A stretch of 64,000 nucleotides of DNA from Apis mellifera. Taxonomy: Eukaryota; Arthropoda; Insecta; Hymenoptera; Apidae. The stretch spans positions 8,645,550 to 8,709,549 of the forward strand of contig NC_037647.1 of assembly GCF_003254395.2 (NCBI RefSeq), given 5' to 3'. This document shows positions 27,001-39,000 of this stretch, piece after piece. The notes below the pieces were generated by a model. It was not told where the DNA came from. It made no database searches and worked only from the letters and a program-made list of their open reading frames with translations. The position numbers and the translations under genes were made by a program. Each line of letters starts with the position of its first letter. Within the stretch, counting starts at the first letter, position 1.

Positions 27001-30000
27001 GGAAGATTGTTTTTTTAAGCTTGTTTAAACTTGGCAATGAACTTGAAGAGCGAAAAGTTGGAAAATTCCACGAAATTCCAAAAATACCATCGATATACTG
27101 CTGCGTTACCGACCAGGGAATTCTCTATTCGGTGGGTGAAAAACCAGACCTATCGTTTCCACCGAGTCGCTCATCGATTTTCTCCCCCGACCTTGCACCC
27201 CCATCGCTTGCCCTTTACCGACCGATACCGGAATTTAGCATGCGACCCTGACTTTGTACCAACAGTAGGCAATTTCTCTTTCGTACTTGACGATCTTTCT
27301 TTTCAAACGCGATTGAACGAGTTCATTCCCATCGATTCGTGCCCATCACCTTCGATCGACAATTAATTCCTCTCTCTCTTGAGGGGAACGATTCGAAACG
27401 TTATCCACAGAGCGTGTGCAACCTTGCCCTAGTTTTCTCTCTTATATTCTTCGAAAACCTCAAATCTCAAAATCTCAAATTCATTAAATTTTCTTTCTAA
27501 AAGAACGATTCTTCCTTTTCTCGATTTCCAAAGTACATATACTCGAATTTAATATTTCGAGAGAGAAGGAAGTTTGAAATTTACTCTCCGGCAGTAAGAG
27601 AAAATGGGGAAAGTGAAAGTTCGGTCGGTACACCGGAAGATCCGGGTGTCAGGGCGCATGTTACGTCGCATTGATTTTTGCTGGTTCGGGTGGCGCGAGA
27701 AAGAGGAAGGGGGAGGAGCGGAGGGTGGCACAGGAGAAAGACGACCAGCTGGAACCGGTGATGGACAAACGAGGAGGGAGCATGGGGAGAGGCGAGGGGA
27801 GCAAAGAGAGAGAGAGAAAGAGAGAAAGAGGAGGCGACAATATGGCCGTAAGACCGGCCGGCAACACGGTCGTTTTGTTATGACCTCGAAATTCGGGGGG
27901 GAAAAAGTCGGGCGTTGGTGATCCACGTGCATCCGCGGCAGATATCTCGTCACCGATCGTCGTCGATCCTCTCTCGATCCTTGCTCCCGTGGCAAGCCTC
28001 GATCGCGACGGGGAGGAGGCAGCGGCGTCGACCAACCACCGCGTTCACGAGAATTATGGAGGCAGGCAGGTGACACCGATGAAAGGTAAACCTGTCACGA
28101 CACGCTGTGTACCACACTATATTCTTCCACCCTCTCATCGATTTTCTTTTAGTTTTTGGCAGTTAGCGCCTTCGAGAGCGCATCGATTGACGCGTGCACT
28201 TGCCTCTGTTCTCCGTTTCGTTTCGTTTCGTTCGATTATTCGCACGTTTTTCTCTCGCTTTCCTAATTTCGTGTACATAGGTGTCATATTCAATGTCGTA
28301 AGTGAGAATTCTTAACGAACACCGATACGTCCGTCGATCAGCAAAGTAAAGTAATTTTCGTGCCTAGCGTCGAGAAGGGAGGATGATGAAGATAAATCGG
28401 TCCATAAGGGCGGAGCAAAGTCGATGACGACTGTTCGATTCTTGGTATCGAAAGTTCAACGAGAAGGGTCACGCGAAGTGTTTGTGTTTGATCAGGATTG
28501 AATCGAAGACGAGATCGGGACAAGTGCGAGTGGACACAAAGTGTCGGAAGAGACAAGAGGCGAGGAGGGGAGGACGCGGGTCGACTTAACGACCCGCTTT
28601 GACGGGACGTGTCGCGTATAGAATTGGCTTAACGCCAATTCATGAGTAATCCTCGTTTCCCGTGAGCACCCGCGCACCAAACAAAATAAAGGTACGCGCA
28701 CCCGTCCCTTTCTTTCTTCCCCGCGCACAGTTCCTTTAAATATTTCAAAGCGTTTGTGGCGCCGGACCCGTTCCAATCTCGCCGTTCCTTCCCCCTTCCT
28801 TCGAACGTCGATCTCCAGCCTTTGAGCGGTGTTCTTACGACGGTTCCATCGCGGACGCGTAACTTTCTCCGTCTTTCTGCGACTCGGATCGCTTAACCCT
28901 TCTTCCACTTTGTTCTTACACGTTCTATTATTACAGTCTTAGAACGAAAAAATAGAACTCTCGCGTTTGAGAGCGAAAGTAGAAGAGTAAAGATAGAAGA
29001 GCTCGACAGAATTTCACTATCAGTTAAAATTGAAGATAGTTGTAAAGTTTATCTTTCGAATGTTTCTCTCGTCATCAAATTTTCATTTGGCTTTACTCCG
29101 AAAATTCTTCTCCGTCATTCACAATTCCTCATTAACGTGAAAATGTGCTCGTTACAATGTCGAGCTCTTCGGTCTCGACTGCATATTTCTCACGCGTTCG
29201 TCGGTCGTTGATCCATTTAAGCCAACCGCGGTCGTCTGTTCCTTTTTTTCTTCTCTCTCTCTCTCGTCTCCCCCGAACGAACGCAGCTGAATGAACGTTT
29301 CTGCGTGTATACGTGCACGGGTTGCTTTTGGCGGGAAGCCAGCCATAATTCGACGATGCACCCGTGAGAGGTGATACCGCTTTGTCGCGTGTACGCGCAC
29401 GTGCGCCGAACCACGGTGAAAAGATAAGGGGACCAGCCTCTCCAATGGAACCCTTCTGTTCCCCAGCGCGTCCCCTTCGTGAAAGAAAGAAAGGAAGGAA
29501 GGAAAAAAACAAAGTGGCCTTTTCTGGCCATTGAACCGCTCTCCAAGAGAACCTATCCTCCATCCAGAGAAATTCAGAGATTCGGATCAGTTGGATGCGT
29601 CTATGAAATCTGATATTCCCTTTCCGATATCAATGGAATATTATCGTGATCCGGGAGGAAGTTTCACGAAAAGAAAAAGAAAAAGAATAAGTGAGAATAA
29701 TTGAATGGCGTTAGAAAGTGGTACAAAGGAGGAGTATATATGAGATCGGCGCACGAGATTCGATTATTCTCCTCGGGGAGTTATTTCTAGGCGTTTCAAG
29801 TCTGTGGCGAAACGAATCGATAAATCTTTCGGATAGAGTTCGGAAACGTGTTCTGCTCGAGAAATCGTTCGATCGAATGATTCGTTGTCTCTGAATTAAA
29901 CAGAGCTCCAAGTTTATCCCCTCTCCTTCCGAAAGTCTTTTGAAATTCATCGAGTTGGACGAACGTCGACGCAGTTTAATTTCTCGAATCCCTAATATAT

Positions 30001-33000
30001 CCCCATGCTCGCTTTTCTCATCCACGTTCATTCTTTTAAAATTGGAAGAAAAATTCGATCGATTTTACAATATCTCTCTCCATTCCGATAACTTTCATCT
30101 CGATTTGAAAGAAAAAAGAAAAAGAAATTCTCTTCTTTCTTTCGTTCTTCCTTTTCTTTCGTTCGTGTTCGCGATTCCATTGGATCAACGAATCAACGCA
30201 CGTGAAAAACTCATAGCAATCGCCATAAGACTCGTCCCGAATGAACGATCGTTCATCGTAGAAACGTGTCGCGTGGCGAGGAGTAGAGCGAGCGCAGGCC
30301 TGCGAGATACAAACGCGGGGCAGATCGATAAATCTGAAGAACGTGGACGCGCTGCAACGTGGCCGCGATCGGATCGTCGCGTTTTCGTTGGTTAGCTCTC
30401 TCCCCGGCCTGGTGGACGAAGGCTGGTGCGGTATCCGGCGGATGATCCGGCGAGAGGAGGCCGTCTGTCGTCGACTGTCGGCCCGTGACGTTGCTCGCCC
30501 CAAGGGTGGCGAGTGTGTGCACGCACCAGGGCCGCACCACGAATTCTGTCATTGGCTGTGAGCCAAGAACGTGACTCATCGGGCGCAGGAAAGGCCCGCA
30601 CAGTTTACGCGCATTAGTTTCGTTCAGTTCGGTTCGATCATCGGCAACGCGAGGAGCAAGTGGCGTAGCATATCCTCCTCCCCTCCATCCATCCCCCGAG
30701 AAGAGGTTGATCGTATATTGCAGCTGGGAAGGGAAATCTGGTCCTCTCGTGTCCTCGTGTGTGGGGAGTGTCCTCGGGAATCGTGGGAGAGCGGAGAAGA
30801 AAGAACAAAGGATTTGAGAAAGGTCGTTGGTCGATTATCTCATCGATCGGTTATCATGGCCACTTATCGTAGCTCGGGTAAGGGGATCATCGTTTTCTAG
30901 ATCATTTAAACCGCCTCTCTATAAAAGGGGATTAATTAAAATCCGGCCGAATTTCTTTGGAAAAGTTTGCGAGGAGAGAAAATATTATGTGCGAATAAGT
31001 CGATTCGTTTCGCGTGTGATGGTTTTTAATTGCACGAAGCGATGCGGCACGTGGGCTTGATAGATGCAATTTACGGTGATACAATGTGTGTTTGTGTGTG
31101 CTGTGTGTGTGTGTGTGTGTGGAGGGCCGAAGAATGCCGAGATATCTGGGAAGATAATTCGATGGAATGACGGTGCTATTAATATAATGCTCTGCCGAGC
31201 GTTGTCTCGGTGTCGCGTCTCAGCTTTGTTACTCGTCGTGCGAAACAGTTGCAACTCTTGCTTCGATCGTTATCTTTTAGTATTATTAGAGATAAAACTC
31301 GTCGTTTTCTCCTTTTATTCTATTCCTCTTTTTTCTTTCTTTCTTTCTTTCTTTTTTTTTAGCATTCCACATCTTTGATCTCTTTTAACCTCTTTTAAAT
31401 TAATATAAGAAAAAAACGAGCGGAAGGCTCGATGAAACCGCGGTTCTTGACTCGATGAACACAGGACGACAATGAAAACGCGGAGGGTGATCGATATGAC
31501 TCGTGGAGAGCACATGCACTCACATGCGGTCACAAGGAGGAAAACATTGGGCCAGAGAATTTCTACGTTGGCGTATTGATTTTCTCGATATCGTTGTCCG
31601 TCTCTCTCGTTTCACTACCGGTTTACCGGACGTGCAGAGTGCAGCGCTTACGTATCCACATTGTGTAAACGTGAATATCGATTTTTGACAGCTGCTGCGA
31701 AACGAGCACTGCCATCATCGTGGCAGAAAAGGGGCGCACGAGGTCCACACGCAACTCGCGCACACACACTCTCTCTCTCTCTCTCATTTCCTTTCTCGTT
31801 CTCCCACTCTCTCCTCCACTCGCTTTGTCATCGCTGTTTACTCGACGATCTCACGCCACGCGTCTCCGCGACTGCCATGCTTCTTCGATCGTACCGGAAA
31901 CGTGGTACGCTCGCGTGACGCTTCTCGAGGCGAAATGAAATTCATAGAATTCGTGCAATTTTTCCAGTCGGAAAGTAGCCCGTTCCGGAGAAAATTTTAT
32001 AGATACGGATCGATTTGTTCTAATCGAAAGAGAGTATTTGGAGGAAGGGAAGTAGAAACGAAAGTAGAGATTAATTGAAAAATGAAATTTAACGATCTGT
32101 AAAAATGAGATTTGGCACAAGATCGTAAGATAGATAAATTTGAAATGGTGATGATCGATTCGTAGAACAATGGTTGAACGAATACGATGATGTCTGTTAC
32201 AGGTACGGATGATGGAGGAGCGGCTAGTGAAGGGTGAATATTGCTTGAGCACATCCGGCGTTGGTTCTCCACCGCATTCGCTGCCGTCTACTTCCGGTAC
32301 GCAGAATGACAAGATCGAGGATGTCCATTGTGCTTGTATCTCGAAGCTAGAGACACAGGTCGAGGAGCAGGTAACGAACGAAAAACGGATTGGAATCGTG
32401 ATCTTCGTGATATTGGAAATCCCCTCTCGGCTCACCGTCAGCGTCACTTTTCCCCTCCGAGAATTCGCCGAGCGGATCTCGTTTCACGCGCTATTTTGCA
32501 GAATAAGTGTTCCGATAACGTTGCGTCACGCGGAATGTGATTCACCGTATCAAATCTCGAACGAGATAAATCGACGATTATTACGAACGATAATTATTAC
32601 TTTTTGCAGAGGCAGTTGCGGCTTCAAGACGCGAGGCAGGTCGAGGCGAAAGCCGCGAGAATAAAGGAATGGGTGACCAATAAGCTGAGGGAATTGGAAC
32701 AGCAAAACCAGCATCTGAGGGAACAGAACAACAAGTGTAACCAACAGCTGGAATTACTGAGAAATCACATAACCAACATCGGCCTGAAACCGCCTGTAAA
32801 TTTTTCATTTCTCTTACATCTTTTTTAAAAATCTTTTTCAAAAGGTACGTCTCTTTCTGAAAAAAAAAAAAAAAAAATATCTATTCTAGGCCCCCACGAG
32901 AGCGTCCCTATCCCTGGAAGTAGACCCGACGTTGCGCAGACGATCGGAAAGCTTGGAGGGAACGCCACAAGCTATACCGGAAAGCGTGCAGAGCTCTGTA

Positions 33001-36000
33001 GCGGAACCACAAGCCGGCACCAAGCACCGAAGACACCTGTCCGCTTGCGGAACTATACAACGAGGAATCACAACCACCAATATGGACTCAAGGTAGAATC
33101 TCGTCGCGACGCTGCGCGCTTTATATTGTACACTTGTCACACTTTTCGATACATATGTACACACATACACCTGGCCGCTTGTTCTCTCTGTAATTCTTTC
33201 GCTTCTGCTTGCGCGCCGTTTATCGGCTTTTTAACGCCGCGTAAATGTGTCTCGATTCTCCTTGGGAGGTCTCACGACGTGATAGCGGCGCCCGACTCTC
33301 GAAATTGTGGTACCCTGTAACGTCCTGAGACTTCCTGCGGGGATCTGTCGACCCACTTTGTCCTCCCGCGTCGCCTTCGAATATTTTAAAGCTTCTTCTT
33401 TATATATATACATATATATATAAAAAAATGATTGCATTAATTTTTCCCTTCTTATTGGCACGAGCCTGTTACGGGGCTTATTGCTGATATATATTATTGG
33501 GTTGGCAACTAAGTAATTGCGGATTTTTTTTAGAAAATCAAAAACAATTTTTTCATGGAATTAAATAACTTTATTTTGTAATGTGTTGCCCATTTTGATC
33601 AATGACCTTTTGCCATCTTTCAGGCAGCATCATAATCCCACGTTCATGAAACTTCTGGTTTTTATTAGCAAAAAACTGAATCGGGTACGATTTGATATCA
33701 TCATCATTATTGAAATTTTTACCATTCGAGGAGTTTTGTAAAGATCGAAACAAAAAGTAATCGGATGGTGCAAGGTCAGGACTATATGGTGGATGCGGCA
33801 AAATATTCCAACGAAGCTCCAATAATTTTTGCCGAGTGACCAAAGATGCGTGTGGTCTTGCATCGTCATGATGGAATACAACACCTTTTCGATTTGTCAA
33901 TTCGGGCCGCTTTTCTTCAACTGCATTGTTTAATTTCGTTAGTTGTTCAATGTAGACAACAGAATTGATCGTTCGGTTGGGTGGTAAGAGTTCAAAATAG
34001 ACAATTCCTTTGTAATCCCACCAAACTGATAACAAAACCTTCTTTCGACGAATACCAGCTTTTGATGTTGTTCGAGCTGGTTCACGTGGCCTGCTCCACG
34101 ATCTTTTCCGCTTGATATTGTTGTAAACAACCCATTTTTCATCGCCAGTTATCGGTCGTTTTAAAAATGGATCATTTTCATTACGTTTCTTTAGCGAATC
34201 GCAGCTGTTAATGCGTCGCGTTAAATGCTTTTCTTTCAGTTCGCGAGGAACCCATGTATCGAGTTTTCGAACATAGCCAAGTTATTTTAAGTGGTTTTCA
34301 ATGCATGTACGCGATACATGAAGCTTCTCTGCAATCTCACGAGTTGTACTGTGACGATCCGAATCGATTATTGCTTTGATTAGGTCGTCGTCAACTTCAA
34401 CTGAAATCCGCAATTACTTAATTGCCAACCCAATGTATTTTTATCGAAGCGATTTGAATGCGGTTGAATTAGTTCCGTGTTTTATTGCTTGCCGTCCTTT
34501 TTCCAATTCTAGCTTATTGTCGGAAGAACTCGCCGCGGCGGTGGAAAATCTGGTGATGTTGCCGAATATACCCGGAGTCTCGGAGACGAGCAGGGACAGC
34601 GGAAGTTCGGAGGCTATCCACGATTACGCGGAGATTTACACGCCGAGTAGAGAAGGGATGAATTGGGCTCAAAGCGCGCAAGGTCCTCGACCGCCAACCC
34701 CGCCTCTCCACCGATTTCCCAGTTGGGAGGCAAAGATATACCAAGTAAAGGATTCGTTTAAAGTATTCGCGAAAATGAATTCTCTGAAGCTTTGCAAGAG
34801 AATTATTAAATTAAATTATCGCGAGGGAAGAAATATTTATATTTTGGAAATTCTATTACAGGTGGCGGATGGCGGGCTTGGCATCGGTCCACCTACGAAC
34901 GAGGAATCCGCACCTTCAACGATGACCAATACGACCAGCTCGTCGAAACATTCCCAAGCGACAGGGCACAACTTGACCGCCCACAATTCTCAAGGCTATT
35001 GCGACATTTCAGTTCCGGTCTATGCAACGGTCAAGGGTAAATCTATCCTCTATTTCTTATTTATTATCATCTCGAATAATATTGATTTTCAAGTCTTTTT
35101 TTTTTATTATATATACTTTTCTTTAGGGCGAGCCAGTCAAATCAGATCCATGCCTTTCGGCGACAGTTCTGACGACAGTTCGGATGGCGAAGAGCATCCT
35201 AATCAAACGGAAACCAATACAAGGATCACGAATAGTTCGTCGGACAACACGGACTCGTCACTTGGTAGCGGAAGTAGTCCGTCGAAGAGCGTTAAAACTA
35301 CGAGCAGCCTTAGCCCCGCCAAAAGAAGCTCCAGCGGTTCTCCTAGCAAAAGCGTGAAACGTGGTAAGCATTTTAACGTTAACGTTATTGCATGTTATTT
35401 TTAAATTTTCCATTCGTACATCCGATTTGGAGATTGTATCGTGTTTGCAGACACCTCTCTGGAATCTGGTTTATCGGAAGATTACGCGATACCTCCTGAT
35501 GCTCTTAGCTCTACCTCCCTCGAATCTAGCATGCCTAGTTTGTTGATGCGAGTCTCTGGCGAGAGCCCGAAACGGCAGGAATCGTTGGAGAAGACGGGCC
35601 ATCTCGCGAAACTCGGTGGTAAATTGAAAACTTGGAGGAAAAGATGGTTCGTGTTGAAGAATGGTGTGCTCACGTATTGGAAAAGTCAAAACGATGTGAA
35701 TCGAAAGCCTCAAGGTCAAATTGTCTTGGACGAAGTGTGCAGGTAATTACTTAAATATTCCTACTTTTTTTTTAATATCAAAGTTGTATAAGATGAATAC
35801 ATAATATCACCTTTTCAACAGGATAAATAGGGCGGAGGGTGCGGCGACGTTTGAAATAGCAACGGGGAAGAAAACGTATTATTTAACGGCAGATTGCATC
35901 GCGACGATGGAAGATTGGATAAGAGTTTTACAAAACGTGCAAAGGCGAAATGCAACGAAACTTTTGCTCAGCAAAGAAGATAATAAGCCTACGATACAGG

Positions 36001-39000
36001 GATGGTTGACGAAAGTGAAGAACGGGCACGCTAAGAAATGCTGGTGCGTCCTCATCGGAAAAATGTTCCTTTACTTTAAGTGCCCTAATGATACGGTAAG
36101 CCATCCATTTTAGAAAAGTGTCACTTAAAAAATAAATTATATAAATATTCGACCCTTCTATTTTTTATTTTGCTTTTAGAATCCTATTGGACAAATAAAT
36201 ATGAGGGATGCTAGAGTGGAAGAGGTTGAACACGTGTCGGACAGTGATAGCGAGGAAAGGGACGCCGAGTGTCCGCATGAGAGAACGATCGGCATTTTTC
36301 CTACTCATCAAGGCCCTACGTACTTGCTGATGCCCCACAAGCAAGACAAAGACAATTGGTTGTATCATTTGACGGTGGTGTCCGGAGGTGGACCTAATGC
36401 AGGAACTCAATACGAGCAATTAGTGCAAAGATTGATGGAGACTGACGGGGATCCTAGTTGCGTACTTTGGAGACACCCATTGTTACTGCACACGAAAGAA
36501 AACATCACTAGTCCACTGACTAGTTTGACGTCCGAAGCCTTGCAAACTGAAGCCATCAAGCTTTTCAAGGTAAACGTTTAAGAATATCGCGTATCGATAA
36601 TGTTACACGTTTGGATAGGAAAAAAATTACGAGATCGATATTTTTGTCTCTTTAGGCTTGTCAATTGTTCATGTCGGTGGCAGTAGAACAAGCAGGCATA
36701 GACTATCACGTGGTATTAGCGCAAAACGCATTGCAACAATGTATAGACCAGCCTGAACTGCAATCTGAATTCATATGTGCATTGGTAAAGCAGACAAGTC
36801 GTCACACTCAACACCGTTTGGGCGTACAGGTAAAAAAGGCCGCCAGACTTGTGTCGCTGGGTACTGCGCGCGTTGTAAGTCCTGCTTATTGTTTAACAAA
36901 CACTCTGAACCCTGTACCATTTTTACAGCCGACGTACATATATATATATAATATATCGCGTAATATATAATATCAATTTTTTTATCTATTGGCCGTAACG
37001 TTATTATTATAATAGGGATTTTAAATGTACGATAATATTTCAAAAGTATTTTCTTGCAAAAAAAAGAAATAATTAAAATTGAATACATTTGTTTCTGAGA
37101 ATCAAAAGAAATGGTACATCGGGTACGCTTAGTCAAGTATTATACAAAATAATCTCATTAAAAATAGCGGTGAACTGTTTAGTATTATATCTCTTTATTC
37201 TTTTTTTTCTTTTTACAAGGTAATTAACTCATAATTAATAATTAATAAAACTAGTTGTTTATATTTTTAAAACCAATACGCATTAATGAAAATATTAATA
37301 ATGATAATAACAACAATAACAATAATAATAACAGTAACAATAACAACAACAACAAGAGTAATAATAATAATAATAATACTTGACAAAGTATTTAACAAAG
37401 AATGATTTTAGTTTTAACATTCATTCACATTTCATTTTCATTTGCTGCTTTACATGTGCTCTTCCTAGGCTATTCTAAAATCGCATGCATTTTTTTCGAT
37501 TCTTGGTTTTTTTTTTTTTTTTCTCTCTCTCTCCATAGAACATCGTCATGTTAAGTTTGTTTTATTTTTATTGCGTATAATATTTATACATGATACCCGA
37601 TCACCTTGTACCCTGATGCCCTATCATGTGAGCCGAACATATTTCGACAATTCATTCCTCTCATCAGAAAATATCGATTAAACTCAATATTTCATCAATC
37701 ATCACTTTACTTTCATCGATGCATTGTCGGTTGATTAAAAATCATTGATAAAATAAAAGTAACATGAACTTTCGGAACTTGTCAAAATACGTTCTGTGGC
37801 ACACACACTTGCAGAATGGTATGTTGGTGTACATAAAAAACCACACACAGAAAAACATCTTTTTACTAGATTGATTTTTTGTTTCTTTTTCCGTACGTTT
37901 TTTTGCTCGATAGTTCATTACAAAATATTCTCTGTTTTTTGAATGCTGCTTAGAAAAATTAGTCTTTGATTATCTGGTCATTAACGGTTATTTAAGAAAA
38001 ATAATCTAAAGAAGATAAAGAAAAGGAAGGAACAGTAACATTTAAAAACTCCTTACAGATTCGAACATCGTTACGAACGCGATTAGATCGAATAATTTCA
38101 GAAATTATTGTTGTCGTTAAGTATATACAGCTTCGAAAATATTATTATTACAAAGGGAGAAATTTTAATTCATTCGTGGCGAACGAATGAGAAAAAAAAA
38201 AAAAAATAGTTTCGAGCTGTAAGGTAGACTCACATGGCCTAAAAAATACAAAAGCGCTTCTTTCATCCACATTTCTTTTAATTCATTTCGACTTATTACA
38301 GTTCATGCGTTTTATGTGATTAACACACATAGAGTTATGCGTTAATCAGTCCGATTTCGATTGCTTACATACTAACAGGCATTATATTATGACGTGTAAC
38401 GAATAGAGTGTTTCATCAAATCTAAAAAATTGATTCTAAAAATATTCGTGCCGAAAATTCCTCGTATAATTTAAGATGGAATATTATGAAATCGATGAGC
38501 TGCAAAAATGCAAAAAAGTTTTTTAAAATATCATTTCTTACTTGATTGTCCTGATAAAATAAAGAAAGCAATGAACGAGGACAATATGGAGCGCGATTTG
38601 TTGAAAAAAAAAAAAAAAGAAAAAAAAAAGTAGTAGATTAGGTCTGGTTGAATCCAGGGATATAGTAGTATGCCAGCATACCATTACAGCAGCTCCTTCT
38701 CTGCGCCACGCAATCGCTGTTCACCTGCGATACGCAAAGTCCCGCGGCAAATGGCAGCGGTGAAAATGCGGACGCACAATCGACGGCCTCCACTTCTCAC
38801 AGTCCTCCGCTCATGCAGGGCCATTCGACTTCTACGATTTTGGACTGCAAAACTAATCCCGCCCAGTACGTTCTTATCCAGGGATGGCAGCTGCTCGCGC
38901 TTGCTGTTTCTCTATTCCTACCAAGAAATAACCGATTACTCTGGTACCTGAAGTTACACTTGCAAAGAAATGCGGATACCAAGTAAGCTCATTCAATTAA

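Larger units (their letters stand above)
26207..32202 (+). other. Intron 2 of PLEKHH1 (6.0 kb)
   Basis: Donor GTGAGA follows AAG, and acceptor TGTTACAG precedes exon 3. The flanking exons join in phase 0 (DEAEDK then VRMMEERL). The content is CpG-rich and non-coding, with a (TG)n run near 31102-31121 and short pyrimidine repeats. A possible alternative first exon near 30.6-30.9 kb is listed separately. Confidence 0.75.

Noticed and set aside
31851..32447. A 198-codon minus-strand open frame antisense to PLEKHH1 exon 3
   Set aside because: It overlaps a well-supported exon on the other strand and shows no motifs. The frame is a by-product of the exon's codon composition and its flanks.
34376..35404. 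A 342-codon plus-strand open frame as an independent gene
   Set aside because: It is three PLEKHH1 exon segments joined by two stop-free introns plus the end of the mariner element. The splice sites restore conserved family motifs, so it is not a separate gene.
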